64,000 nt of DNA from Rotaria socialis (Eukaryota > Rotifera > Eurotatoria > Philodinida > Philodinidae). The notes below the pieces were generated by a model. It had not been told where the DNA came from. It did no database searches and saw only the letters and a list, made by a program, of their open reading frames with translations. The position numbers were made by a program, and so were the translations under genes. Within the stretch, counting starts at the first letter, position 1. The number at the start of each line of letters is the position of its first letter. The stretch is from NCBI GenBank assembly GCA_905331475.1, contig CAJNYU010002656.1:1-64000 (forward strand), given 5' to 3'. Below, one piece after another: positions 12,125 through 26,022 of the stretch.

Positions 12125-12758
12125 AATGCGGTGCGAAGCACGAGTCGAGTACACGAAAAAATAAAAAATTTAACGGAAATGGAACAAGCAATCTTAAAAT
12201 TAATTAGACATCGTTATGGCCTGATTAGTTTCATATTAGCTTGAAATATACACCTTTTCCTGTCTTCAGCAGTTGTAATAAAAAACAAAAAATCATTACA
12301 TATTTTTTAGTTCTCAAGTAATCCTAATAGAATTCATTGCTGAGAAAACGTTTTTTTTCGTGATTATCACCATAATCCTAGAGAATATTTTTGATTGAAC
12401 ATTAAATTATTTCAATGATTCACTATCTTAGATCAGATGCTAAGAAATAGACTATTGGCTAAGATTACTTGATGACGTCACTTTAATTATCTCGAAACTA
12501 TCAAACAATAAAACCTTTCAAAATCATCATTTTCGGATCAAATTTTTAGACAAACGAGACTTAGTATTGTGAATTGGCAAAAAGATGTAACAACTTTGAT
12601 CTCGATACTTTCATATCTAGTTGGAATGGATCTTCTATCAATAACGGTTCTTTAGATTATCACGTTACTTTATAAGAAATTTTATGCGTACTCAAGTTAG
12701 AAAGAAACAAAAAAAAACTCGCGACGGACTACATGAATGCTGTGCTTCGCACCGCATT
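12125..12758. repeat. Perfect 17-bp inverted repeat about 600 bp apart
   Basis: AATGCGGTGCGAAGCAC at 12125-12141 recurs exactly inverted at 12742-12758. The intervening 600 bp are AT-rich and non-coding. This may mark the ends of an old DNA element; no target duplication was found. Confidence 0.45.
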
Positions 12759-14966
12759 AATTATAATCGGAATCGAAATTGATGCACCCCAGCTGGACCA
12801 TTAACAATAAAATTATTTTGACCGAGACTCGGGCCAGAAAAAGAGCGATTCTGTTGATCCCTATGGCAAGATACTAGATTTACTGTGATGGCAATCGAAA
12901 CCTCTTAAAAAGAAGTTGCAATGACTCAGGCCAAGGCAATTTTTTTTCTTGATTAATATCTATGTTAAGACAGCTGTCTATAAAAAAAAGATCATAGCGT
13001 TGAAAATGATCTATTTCAGAATCATCTTTCTACCAGCGGATTAAACAATGGGGGAATGGAACCTATGTAAATCATGTCAAGATGGACTAAATTTTGTGGA
13101 CATTGAAATCGTGGAAATATAATTATATTATTAAATGGAGAAACTTGAATGCAGATCGGGAAAATTGATACTGTTTTTTTTTTCTAAAAAATATATCCGT
13201 AAATATTATTTCTGTAACTGCTCAATATCTATTTGCATTCAATTATAAAAAAAAAGTTTTCACCATTAGTATTGTCTACAGAACAACATTTTCTATCGTG
13301 GTCAATTCTAAAAATAAAACAAACGATACGCAAATGTTTTATTTAATCTAAAGTACTGTATTTTAATGGTTTTTCAATCGATCTCTCAAACAGAGATTTG
13401 TTCACCTCCATGTTTAGTTCAACTTCAGCTGAATCGACAGTGAATCATTTTATCTTGAGCATTGTCCTATCAATAGAAATATATGTATTTTAATAGGGGG
13501 GAAAACTATCTGCTCTCCTCTATGCTTATATGGGCACTCACAACGAGAATATCTTTATGGAAAATCAGATATTCCCAAGGCCTCAATAATTGATGTTGAG
13601 CGAACAACAATTATTCTATAAAGAATAGCACAGCCAACATCCTATTAAGTTCAAAAGCAGGGAACAATCTTTCGGGCGCCTGTGGAGTAATAATTGTTAC
13701 TCGTTTAAAATAGAACATGGAAAGCTGGGGGGCATCTGACTTTATGTGGCGATATTTTTGTTATGACATCAACTGCTTTTTTGCATTACAATTTTCTTAA
13801 AGAAATGACTTCCCAGAGGGGTTCATGGAAATTTAATAAATACTTTTCCTGATTGACTTTTTCTGTGACGATCGATGCAAAAAAAATAAAACTCTATTTG
13901 CAGCTCCTATGACAAATGCACGCATGTTTTGAGTCTTAATTTTTGTACTCGGAATACAAAACTGTGATTAAGAACAAAATCTGTTGTTTTTCTTGTAATC
14001 GTTCTTGATCTGATCGACATAATTTGAGCCTGTTTTCTACCGGATCCTTGTGCAAGTCGTGCTCAAATCGTCTAGATAACTTTGTGGTTTTTCTTCTTCT
14101 ATTCATTGCGACTATTTCTTTTACAGGAGTTAGTCGCATGGATGATCAGTATTGTTGTCAATCAAATACAAGTAGTAGCTGGTTGCTTAGAAAACAATTC
14201 ATCTGTGAAAGGAGCTCAGATTGTTCGCTTCTGTGCTGCATGTTCCTGCCAAAAATAACTCGCCGTTAGAAATATCATATAATCAGTAAATGCTTCTTTT
14301 GTTCAGAATTTTACCTGATACTGCTCAAGAACATAATAGCATTATTTATCACGCTGTCAAGCTGTTTTTCGCTTATGCTGAAGTAACTCGTAAAGCTTTC
14401 TTTCATCAAAACATTCTCGTCGAGCTATGTATTACACGTAGCCAACAGCTGAAGTAATTCTGATATTTGTTCTCTCTCGGGTTGTTGCAATGAGAGCAAA
14501 AGGTACTGCTAAAATTAGATTCTGTGGAGGTCACGAAAATGTTGAAATAAATTGACTGATTTCCGAATCGAATTTGAAAAAAACAATTTGTTTATAATTA
14601 AGTTATTGTGCTTTTGCTCTTCTTAGTTTTATTTCCGTCTTAGTACTTAAAAATCTCGAAATAATATCATTAGAAACATCGACAAAACATATACAAAATG
14701 CTCAATAAATAAGAAAAGAATTGCTCACTATATTGAAGACTTTCATCCCGGAAGCAACAGATAAACAAGATGGATTACATCAGAAACGATGAAATTGACA
14801 TGTTCTATCGAATCAATACGATTATAACACACAACATGTTAGACAAGGACATAGACGATAATAGAAGAAAAGAATGTAAAACAAAACCAGGGAGAAAATC
14901 AAACAACGCACATTTATTATATCTGCCCTAATATACAAATGAACAAGAAAATAATTTTTGTTGTTT

Positions 14967-15641
14967 TCAACAAAAACCACGGCATAGAAGTGCAAATTCC
15001 GTCTTATCTAATAGTCCATCACCATTTATATCAGCAACACTCATCATCTCTTCAATGTCTTGTTTAGATAGTTTTTGTCCTATTAAACGTTTCATAACTT
15101 TTCGTAATTCTTTTGGTTCAATGAAGCCATTCTTATCAAGATCGTAACAATTAAATAATGTTTCAATATCAAATTCCATTTTCTGCGATGATGATAATAA
15201 TTTAAAATCATCTGTCGAAGGTGAATGATTATTGTCGGTTGTTGACGATAATTTTGATTCGAGAAATTCAACGAATTCCTCGTACGTCAATGCATGCTGA
15301 TTTCCATTACCATTTATTTCTGAAAACATTTGTCTAATTAATTGTTTATCAACAGTTTTATAACCCAAATCATGCATAACTGATTTGAACTCTTTAATAC
15401 TCAATTTTCCATCGCGATTTTTATCGAAATAAGTAAATGCTTTTTTTGCATTGACTTGTGACATTGTTCGTGAATTTAAGCATGATAATGGAACGTGAAA
15501 GTCATTTGAAGAGTTGGTTAATGATATCAATCGAGTACGATCGCATGCCAACGATGGACTTTCTGAACTAATCAAGATTTCTTCGGTTGCACCTAGAACA
15601 GCAGCAGCAAGATCTGGAACTATTTGCCACTTGCTTGACAT
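14967..15641 (-). CDS. EF-hand calcium-binding protein (calmodulin/troponin C-like)
   Basis: Predicted calcium sensor of 224 residues in one coding exon. Loop 1 (DKNRDGKLSIKE, 73-84), loop 3 (DLDKNGFIEPKE, 167-178) and loop 4 (DINGDGLLDKTE, 204-215) are canonical EF loops. Loop 2 (about 108-121, EINGNGNQHALTYEE) is stretched and may not bind calcium. A Ser/Asn-rich linker joins the two EF pairs. I chose the start at 15641 because a TTTTCTCTTCAG acceptor lies about 26 bases upstream, implying a 5'UTR intron or a trans-splice site. A start at 15464 (MSQVNAKKAF) would give a calmodulin-sized product. The partner is unknown. Confidence 0.82.
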   Translation of the reverse strand: MSSKWQIVPDLAAAVLGATEEILISSESPSLACDRTRLISLTNSSNDFHVPLSCLNSRTMSQVNAKKAFTYFDKNRDGKLSIKEFKSVMHDLGYKTVDKQLIRQMFSEINGNGNQHALTYEEFVEFLESKLSSTTDNNHSPSTDDFKLLSSSQKMEFDIETLFNCYDLDKNGFIEPKELRKVMKRLIGQKLSKQDIEEMMSVADINGDGLLDKTEFALLCRGFC

Positions 15642-15820
15642 AATTTCAATTGATTGAGTTTTATTTAATCTGAAGAGAAAAAAAAGCATAACGAATGATT
15701 ATTTTTTATTCGAATATTAATGGCAACAGCGGGTTAAATATCTGAAGAAAAAAAATCTCATATGACTATGAATCCTTCGATCATGGAGACGAGTGAAAAG
15801 ATGAAACATAACTCAGCAGT

Positions 15821-15961
15821 TAGGGACGTAACCAGGAGGGGCCTAGGGGGGCTGAGCTCTCCTATAAAATTCTGTGAAAANNNNNNNNNNCCCCCCCCCA
15901 CGATAGCTTTGACCAACGACTTAGCTCTCCCCCCTACAATTTTTTTCTGGTGACGTCCCTA
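15821..15961. mobile_element. Small hAT-like element with TAGGGACGT ends, holding an assembly gap
   Basis: The ends TAGGGACGTAACCAG and CTGGTGACGTCCCTA form a 15-bp inverted repeat with one mismatch. The flanks are TCAGCAGT (15813-15820) and TCAGCAAT (15962-15969), an 8-bp target duplication with one difference. GAGCTCTCC and its inverse recur inside. Ten Ns at 15881-15890 followed by a C-run mark an unresolved centre, so the true length is unknown. Confidence 0.65.
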
Positions 15962-17587
15962 TCAGCAATATCTATTTTTGCCATTTGAAAAACATCCTGA
16001 TGTTGCCTATGATGATTATAAGGGGGGAGGGGAGGGGACACATTTTTTTGATCTCGTTCTCAAGCAAAATAGAAAATGTTAATCCTTTCACGAAGCCATT
16101 CACATACGTCAATTTCATGTTGGTAGAAAAAAAGGCTGTTTATATTTGCTGAATGATAACAATATTTGTCATCAATTTTTCATTAGAAATTTCCTTCGTT
16201 TTTAGTTTCGAAAGATTACTCACAATGGTTGACAATAGTCAAAGCATTACAATGAATCAAAAAATGAACGGTAAAGACGGTGGAAAGAATATGACAGCGA
16301 GAGTTCTGGCGTACGGTTCAAGAAAAAGAAGGAGAAAAAAAGTATTTGACGTCACTATTTTTTTCTCTCGGCTTCGCTTTCTTTTTTTCACATACATCAA
16401 CATTATTGTGATAGCAGAAACAGAACCAAAATACATTTGTAAAATTAACATGAAAGTAAAAATAGAAGATTGGTTGCTACTTTTATCTGTAATATTACAT
16501 AAGTCATTTTTGCGCCAATAAATTCTGACGCATAATAAACAAGATATACTGCGTCAATATACGTATTTACTGATGTTGAAGAATGAATTTACTAGTTAAT
16601 GTCTATTGTTACTCATCCCTTATGACTGATTGATGACGTCAGCTTTACCAGAATGCGTGTCGTTTAATCAATTTCTTTTTCACTGTCAACAACTTATAAT
16701 AAATTTTATATATACGTACGTGAATCAGGATATGACTTGACAAGGGAATTTTCAAAAAGCATATTTTTAAAGTAAATTATTTTTTCTTCCTTAGAAAAAT
16801 TCTTTCATCACAACTATTTTTAGCTTTTACTTCCGTTTTTTTCACTTTTATATTCTATTTTCTCTCTGCACCCACAATTAAAAACGAACGCATATTATGG
16901 TCACTTCACTGAAGAAGAAGTATTATCAACAGTTTCAATCTTACCTCGGAATGCTCGTGACTTTCTATAAGTTAACGCCTACGTATCAATGTGTTCATAT
17001 GTATATATATTTAGGCATCGCAAGTTCAGATGTACGACGATATGAAGAAAAAGATAAAAGACTGCTATATTTAACCTGCGTCTACACTTCTCTATAAAAC
17101 ATTAGGGAATATTGTTTTTAATATTCCCATAACATGTACTCTGCATACTTTCATACCGAACGACATGTTAAAACACATATTATAGCATGAATTAGGTAAC
17201 TTTGACTTGAAAATGATTAAGATCGAATTGGTTATCGACAATCGATTCATTAGTGTAAGCTGGTAGTTATTTATTTTATCGGAAAACATTCTAGAGGGTC
17301 CTCGGCCGCTGTTTTCACTTGTCAAAAAAGCAAAATGGAACGCGATAGAATAATAATGATTATGGAGCACGATGACAATTCTAGCTGAACTTTTAGTTTA
17401 AAATCAATCGATTGTCCCCTATGTAATGATCCGTAATGCTTCCTTTCTATGAAAAATAGAAAATAGAAACATGCGTTGGCGAGTGAACTTTAATAGAAGA
17501 AAGGAAATGAAAATACGAGCAGAAAAAAAAACGTCTATCCGTTCAAGTGCTTCATCTACTACAAGGATTTACTGAAGAATATTTTCG

Positions 17588-17620
<33 letters not shown>

Positions 17621-19241
17621 CACTTTTAGGAAATAAAAAGATCATTTGATCTGATGATATAACATACATGTTATCAATGGATTATATATGCAAACATAAA
17701 AAGCGGACGCGAGTGAATATCGTCATAGGTTTTTACTATATATGCGCCAAAAAGTATTCATTACTTACGTATCCGGTCACGAAAGTTAATCAAAAAGAAA
17801 ACAAGACATTAGACAATTGTTAACATCAATTGACGTCATAGAATTACTACTCATTTTATCTATCGTTCACATAGCTACCTACGTCATAATTAGCCTTGGC
17901 ATTTTTTTTTGTAATCAGCTGTTAACTGCTTCGTTTTTTTATTAATTATTTTAATGTAAAATCGCCATATGCTACACAAGTATTATCAATCTACAGAGAC
18001 TATTATTTCAAGGTTTTTATTTCTTCTAAGTATTACTTTCTCGATGTCTAGACCAAACACGTAATATAATATCATTAACATTATTTAGTCAAAACATGTC
18101 GGATCGTTAACTCGTGATTCTACACAATAATACTAAGAAACAAAAAGAAAACCTCAGTTGTCGATTCATATGCCTACCCATATCGAAGTTCGAATATTTT
18201 GTCTTTTATCAACACATCTTCATGACAAGTAGCAAGAAGAAAAAAGGTAACAATATTGGGTACGAAAAAAAAATCGACTCGCGTGTCACCCATGTTTAAA
18301 ACGTACGAGCGTAAAATGAGAAGAGCGTCTAATATGAGTAACATGTTTTTTTTCTCTCTTTGGACGTATTTTCATATAGAAGCCGATCAGAAATCAATTT
18401 ATAACTGGCAACATATATCTAAACTATTTACTCTTTTTGCTCTTATCGACCTAGTCGAGTGGTGAGAATAATAATATTTTATGTAAGCAATCGTAGGGAA
18501 ATAAAGCAGTACGTAACATTGTTTTTTACACTTAGCTTATATACATTAAGCCTAATAAAAATAGTACTCGAGTATTCTTAATATTCCGGAAGTTCTTACA
18601 AACGTATAAGTAGCTAAGATATCCCGCTATGCAAATAATATTTACTCAGTAACTTGATCCATACAGTACATAATAGCAAAAATAAGATCTAATTTCTAAA
18701 CAACGTATGAATGTTTCCAGGTGTGTTACTTGATAACTTACAAATATTCTTTTCTCTTATTTATCAAAAGAAATAAATCATAAAAAGGTAATCAAATTGT
18801 TTTTTTCTTGAAGGAGATTTTTACCGTATAGACCAATTATGTCTACGAAGTAATGTCGTTTGTAAAAATCAATTATAAACTCGAGGGGGGGGGGGATACA
18901 GGCGACTAATGAATGATTGTAGCATCCATCGCCAGGTAATAATTGTGAGTCTGTTAGCACCACAAATGAATAGGTTTTTTTTTATAGGCTATTCAAGGTT
19001 AAAATGAAATTTTACGCTTTATTCTTTTTTTCATTGATTCGAAATGATATGTATTCAAAATATTGTTTCCTATTGTATTGTAATTGTTAAATAATCATAT
19101 ATACGACAAAACAAAAAAAACGCAACATATTCATATAACGTTAAAATTCTTGTTTATTCACATTTTGTTTGCTCATATATATAAAAAAAAAGAAGAACTT
19201 AAACAAGTCTGTTAAAATTGTTTTCAGCCAATCGGTTTGAA
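15962..19241. other. Non-coding AT-rich stretch
   Basis: No gene recognised. It contains a (CT)n(TA)n microsatellite near 17590-17622 and a poly-G run near 18885-18896. The longest frames (16153-16521 and its complement) are Lys/Phe-rich shadows of A/T runs. Confidence 0.5.
17590..17622. repeat. (CT)n(TA)n microsatellite
   Basis: A CT dinucleotide run passes directly into a TA run. No functional inference. Confidence 0.7.
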
Positions 19242-20489
19242 TTAAATGTTGATGACGCGACTTAATTTTTGCACACGATTCAATAATAAATCACCTTTCT
19301 TGATTACTTCCTGATAGAGAAAATTTTTCGAATCGGGTCTTGTTGTTTCGATAATTCCTCGTACTTTATCGATTTTACAATTGAGTCGGCCACTGGCGAT
19401 AAATCTTGATAGTTCTTTATCGAGAAAATTCTCCGAACATCCGAACGATTGTGCCATTCCTTTGAGTGTTAACGATGAATATGATTGTAACAATTGATTG
19501 TAACCAATGATACGCATTTCACGTACATAATATGATGCGTGTACGGCTAAATAACGATCTTTAACTAGTAAATCTTGTTCGATTGTTGCTAGGCAACGGA
19601 AAAAATCTGCATAACGACATTCATAAAGTGAAAATAAATATTCTTTAATCAAAGGTAAACCATGAAGAATCTCCAAGATTTCACTTCCACGAATAACTAA
19701 ACAAGAAAACAAAAAAAATGCATTATTAACATTCTCACTAAATACTCAGTACAAATCTTCGAACTCTAAAAGGATACCTTTTTCACGTAATTTGGGTCTT
19801 TCCAAAGACAGAAGACAGCAAATAACGGTGTACGTAACAAATGTTTGATAGTCCATTAATTCATACGATGTAAATGTTGCGACTGTATCAAGAAACAATT
19901 CCGCAGCTGCTTTGAAATCTCGAATGGACATGGCTCGTAGACCTTGATAAACTTTCATACGATTGCGTCTGTCCCAATCTCCACCTTCGTCAACAAGTGT
20001 TTTAGCTTTATCTAAATTTCTTGCAATTAAATCTTGATCCATATAAAATAATCCTAAACGTAATTGATAGAAGATTAAATCCAAACGATGTCCTAATGCA
20101 ACACTTTTATCGGCAGTTTTCCGTATCCATGTTAGAGCTTGTTCACGATCGCCAATCAAACATAAATATTGAGATTTAGCTAAATAACTTTCACGTATTT
20201 CACTATCGCCGAATGCTTTTTCATTGTCTTCGATTTTTCCGTCTAATTCTTTTAGTTTGTCTTCATTGGCTTTACGCATCGTTTGAACAAGTTTATCATC
20301 AGATGATAATTCTCCATCTTTGACGCATTCAAGATAAAATGGTGTCATATTATTTGCTTTGATTTCATTTAATAATTTTTCTTTTAAGCTTTTATTATTG
20401 GGTTGAAGTGTTATGAGAAATTTTAATTGTGCCAATTCAAGATTCGGCACTTTAGGAAGGCCTTCTTCAGATAAATCTTCGATGGGCAT
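19242..20489 (-). CDS. PSMD6: 26S proteasome regulatory subunit 6 (Rpn7/PSMD6)
   Basis: Lid subunit of the 19S regulatory particle of the 26S proteasome. Two exons, 19778-20489 and 19242-19696, are joined across an 81-bp GT-AG intron (donor GTATCC, acceptor TTGTTTAG, phase 1). They give 388 residues; human PSMD6 has 389. The N-terminal part carries helical repeats ([19 protein letters not shown] region). The C-terminal PCI domain includes [28 protein letters not shown] and the very conserved ending [18 protein letters not shown]. The ATG at 20489 is preceded on the minus strand by TTTTACTTCTAG, a possible 3' splice site three bases from the start. No breaks seen. Confidence 0.96.
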
Positions 20490-21624
20490 GATCTAGAAGT
20501 AAAATTCAATCAACTTTAATATGCCGAAACGATCTCCTCAAAGTTTTTCAGACTATGCTGTTTTGAAAATATGAAGGAAAATTGTGATTTTACGCTCTCA
20601 TCGATGTATAAAATAGTTTGTTGAAACTGCACTAACTCGAGTTACATATAAGAATAAATCTCAAGTTCATCAACAGTTTAACATTATTATTTCTCAGCAT
20701 TGAAAATTCGAACAAGAACCATGAACAAGATTCCGTCACTGAACATCCGAGAGAGTTCAACTTGTGAATTTATTAGACCCGGTTTGATATTTATTTAAAA
20801 AAAAACAACACCATATGATAGTGTGCCAGTCAGAACCAAACGTATCCATTAAAATGAATCTACTAAGAAAAGAATCTACATTTTATATCTTAAATACATA
20901 CTTATTTAATCGAATTCATCTTCCATTAACGACAAAGATGTATTTGAATCATCCAATTGTTTCGACCACCTCTATATTCATCTATGCATCTATAATCAAT
21001 TACATTTTTTTGACTATTTGAAAATTTTATTGCTAAGAATTCATTTTTATCCGATTATGTTTTAGAAAAATGAGATTTGAATATAATTTAATTCTTTCTA
21101 AAAATCTTCCTGAAATCTAGCACCATCTATCGGGCGAAGTTATATATATATCGAGGTGTACAGTTCTTCATATGGGACGTGGATACCACGGTTGAGCAGC
21201 TGAGAGGGCTAAATTTTGCCAGACAGTATCAGACAAAATAAAAATTCGTCTTTATTAAAAACAATAATATAGACAGAAAAGCATGATTTTTCAAAGCTCA
21301 CCATCGTCCACCAAAGAAGTAGCAAATACACGTTCAACTCTATGTAAAAATCTGACTTAAATTCAAATTTGCTCACGTCATGCAATCGCGTAGTAAACTG
21401 TATTTCACATGTTTTATTTACGCAGCACTTTTTCCTACTTAATTCTTGATTAAGTAAAGAAGCTTTATACGATGAAAGTTAAATATGCAAACACTAACAA
21501 AATCTATGAGTGTTTTTTTCTTGATGCATGTCAAAAAGAAAATTAAACTTTTTATTTTGTTGTAATTTTGATAAATAACATTTCATTTCTTGTTTTTTTT
21601 TCTGTTGGCTTAACACACAAAAAT
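20490..21624. other. Intergenic, nothing recognised
   Basis: Divergent promoter region between PSMD6 (-) and the unknown gene at 21625 (+). AT-rich, with no distinct element. Confidence 0.5.
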
Positions 21625-22572
21625 ATGATTCCGGCATTACGTTCGATCGATAGTCTTTTCAATCGATTTGATGAATTATCAAAGTGCCATAAAAACTTTT
21701 TATCTGATTTCGATAACAAAATTTCTGTCGCAAAAAACCCACTACGAGATATTGTTCGTTCAGAAGAAGAACAACAAAAATCAACAAAAGATATTTTATT
21801 TGCGATTACTAAAAATGATAAAAAAATAGGATCGATTAAAACATTAGAAGATTTTCACCGCAATATCATAAAAAATCGATATCTTCATCGACCACCAAAT
21901 TATGCGCCCAGTGATAAACCATTATTCAATCGTACAATATCAAGAACATCTTCAATGGCTACTGAATCGACTACACTTTCAAATACATCAGAAACAATTG
22001 TGAACCCGCCGCTTGTATCTCAACTATCAGTAGGACCAATATCAAATAAAAATATCGATGAAGTAAAAGTTCATGTATCAACGAATATCAAACCAAAATG
22101 TCTACAACAGAATTCATCGCCTACAAAACGATCTACACGCAGTAAAATCAAAGTATTCAGTATGGAAACTGTTAATCGTCTTTCAAAACCAAAGATTTAT
22201 CATCAAATGCCTAGTGAAAAACCAAGAAAAAAATATATCCAACGGCGACCAAAACGTCGCGAAAATGTGACAAAAGATAAGTTGAAATGCTCTACGTCAT
22301 CATTCATTTCACTACCACCTATAAAACGAACAAAAGCCACAAAAATAGAATCCGTTTCTAAATGGTCTAAAATAAAAAACAATACTCAAACGCAAAACCC
22401 GCAAAAAAAGCCTACAGCAGATTTTTCGTCTGGCCCATTTGCTGTTATTACAACGGTACCTATTCTTCGTCTTACGTTTCCCACGCATTTAGAACAGCAA
22501 CTACCGCCACTGGGCGTCTTACCGAAAATAATTACCAAAAACAAACGATGGACGGCGCATTCTTTAGCATGA
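21625..22572 (+). CDS. Unknown basic, mostly disordered protein
   Basis: Single open frame of 315 residues from the ATG at 21625; an in-frame upstream codon at 21568 is less likely. The first 100 residues look folded and helical (SIDSLFNRFDELSKCHKNF; EDFHRNIIKNRYLHRPP). The rest is rich in Lys, Arg, Ser and Thr with clusters such as KPRKKYIQRRPKRREN, suggesting nucleic-acid or microtubule binding or nuclear import; that is inference only. No family was recognised. The next gene (-) converges on it from about 340 bp away. An upstream 5' exon cannot be excluded. Confidence 0.6.
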   Translation: MIPALRSIDSLFNRFDELSKCHKNFLSDFDNKISVAKNPLRDIVRSEEEQQKSTKDILFAITKNDKKIGSIKTLEDFHRNIIKNRYLHRPPNYAPSDKPLFNRTISRTSSMATESTTLSNTSETIVNPPLVSQLSVGPISNKNIDEVKVHVSTNIKPKCLQQNSSPTKRSTRSKIKVFSMETVNRLSKPKIYHQMPSEKPRKKYIQRRPKRRENVTKDKLKCSTSSFISLPPIKRTKATKIESVSKWSKIKNNTQTQNPQKKPTADFSSGPFAVITTVPILRLTFPTHLEQQLPPLGVLPKIITKNKRWTAHSLA

Positions 22573-22908
22573 GAAAAAAGCGCATTTATTATTTTCTGTA
22601 AAGTATATATTTTTACTTGAAACATATTAGAACAGATTGAAAACATCGTCCTTCAAAAACTCTACGAATAAATTTTTCCTCTTTAATAAGCAGGTGTAAT
22701 TTATATCAGGTACTTCAAACCCCGTGTAACAGTAAGGAATCAAATACATTTGAAATTTTTAATTAATTTAAACGAAAGTGCACGAATCAAAAAATATGTA
22801 ACCTGTAAGCGGTACAGGGTTTTTTAGTTTTTACGCCTCCGGTGATGATTCGAGCTGATAAAGAAATAAAGTTAACATTTATTGCAAAAAAAAGAATTCT
22901 CAATGAAG

Positions 22909-23169
22909 TTATTTTAGTTGATACTTATTGCGAATGTCATCTCGTGTTTGTTGGTTTTCCGCAAATGTATCTCGTAATTGATTTTGAGCCGTTTCACGTT
23001 CTTGTTCGATCACTTCTTCGTCTCGTGCTATTTGCCGATGAATTATGCGTTGACGAAAACTGACACATGCTGGCTTGCAAGCACAACAATAGATGCAACA
23101 TATTATAAGACCAATACCCACGATCAAGAAAACAATCAATAAAATGAGATTTTGTGTATCAAGAACCAT
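22909..23169 (-). CDS. Small single-pass membrane protein with cysteine-rich juxtamembrane segment
   Basis: 86 residues in one exon. A short luminal N-terminus (MVLDTQN) leads into a transmembrane helix at about residues 8-28, followed by CCIYCCACKPAC, a dense Cys cluster likely palmitoylated. A charged cytosolic tail (ARDEEVIEQERETAQNQLRD) has heptad-like spacing suggesting a coiled coil. The family is not recognised. The composition is clearly that of a real membrane protein, not a chance frame. Confidence 0.6.
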   Translation of the reverse strand: MVLDTQNLILLIVFLIVGIGLIICCIYCCACKPACVSFRQRIIHRQIARDEEVIEQERETAQNQLRDTFAENQQTRDDIRNKYQLK

Positions 23170-23928
23170 CGTTTACTTGCATATAAATGTCAGTGTGCGT
23201 GTGTATTTCGTAGTAAAAATGCAGAAGATGGTTGCTGGCGTTGTTTTTTTTATTCTTTTGCATCTTCTGGTTCTCATGACTCATCAATGGTTTTGTCATA
23301 TATTTACTGACTCGCAGTAGTCATTCTCTTCTTTTGGTATTCTACATTTTACAATGGAATATGATTCACGATGGATGCATGTTAAATTTTATCTTTTGAG
23401 ATTAATTTTTGCACGGATTTTCCATCATAATCATATTACTATTTCGAAACAAGAAATCTCAACAGATTTTTACTGAATTAGCAATGCAAAGAATTAGTAT
23501 TTTGTTTAAGATAAACTGTTTACCTTCATAAATATGTTTCAGCAATTAAAAAATTCGTCAGTAATAATAATTAGCGGGAAACAAACTGAGTGACTAAACA
23601 GCAACATCCGAATACCACCACTGTGGATTCTGAGCATTGCATGCAGTTACACTGTATGTTGTCTCTCAAGACACAATAGAGCGGCGACATCTATTCAAGT
23701 AGATTTTTCTTTTAGAAATATCAGCACCCCAATGTGTACTGGATGGGGGATTTCATTCGTAAATTCCTATTGTACTATAGTGAATGACGAATGAGCGAAT
23801 GATTGATATGAAATCCTGCTCACCCGATCGATTTTTTGCGAATTTTACAGTGTAATTGATTACTATCGGAAATGTTTTTACTTCATTATAGACTCTAATA
23901 ATTCTCTTTCTGTATAAACATAAGAAAT
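23170..23928. other. Intergenic upstream of PCYT2
   Basis: No gene recognised. An acceptor-like TTCATTATAG lies about 37 bp before the PCYT2 ATG. Confidence 0.45.
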
Positions 23929-25824
<1,896 letters not shown>

Positions 25825-26022
25825 ATTGAAGCAATTAATAATGACGGAGTCGCATTTAATAAAGACAATATTTGTTTTTTAAACGATTATTTTTCGTAAT
25901 TTTTAATTTAACGCATTCTTGATAAAAAATTTGCTGTTGCTTGGGCGTATTGTTTTTCTATGTGGCATATTATTTTATATTATTATTATTGTGGATATTG
26001 CGCTTTCTAGATCTTTTAGAAA
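25825..26022 (+). promoter_or_regulatory. Short PCYT2-GRWD1 gap ending in a 3' splice-acceptor-like site
   Basis: The 198-bp gap contains AATAAA (25858-25863) and ends with TTTCTAGATCTTTTAG three bases before the GRWD1 ATG. No matching 5' donor with a leader exon is evident. The site could accept a spliced leader in trans or be the end of a 5'UTR intron. Confidence 0.5.

Larger units (their letters stand above)
9271..14966. other. 5.7-kb gene-poor stretch
   Basis: No convincing gene on either strand. Short frames at 9640-9822 (-) and 13936-14269 (both strands) lack splice context or family resemblance. Structured items are the TGTGGG inverted pair at 10017-10088 and the 17-bp inverted repeat at 12125-12758, listed separately. 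Confidence 0.5.

Noticed and set aside
16153-16521. 122-codon plus-strand frame
   Set aside because: Lys/Phe/Ile-rich A/T-run composition, an equally long frame on the other strand, and no splice or family support.
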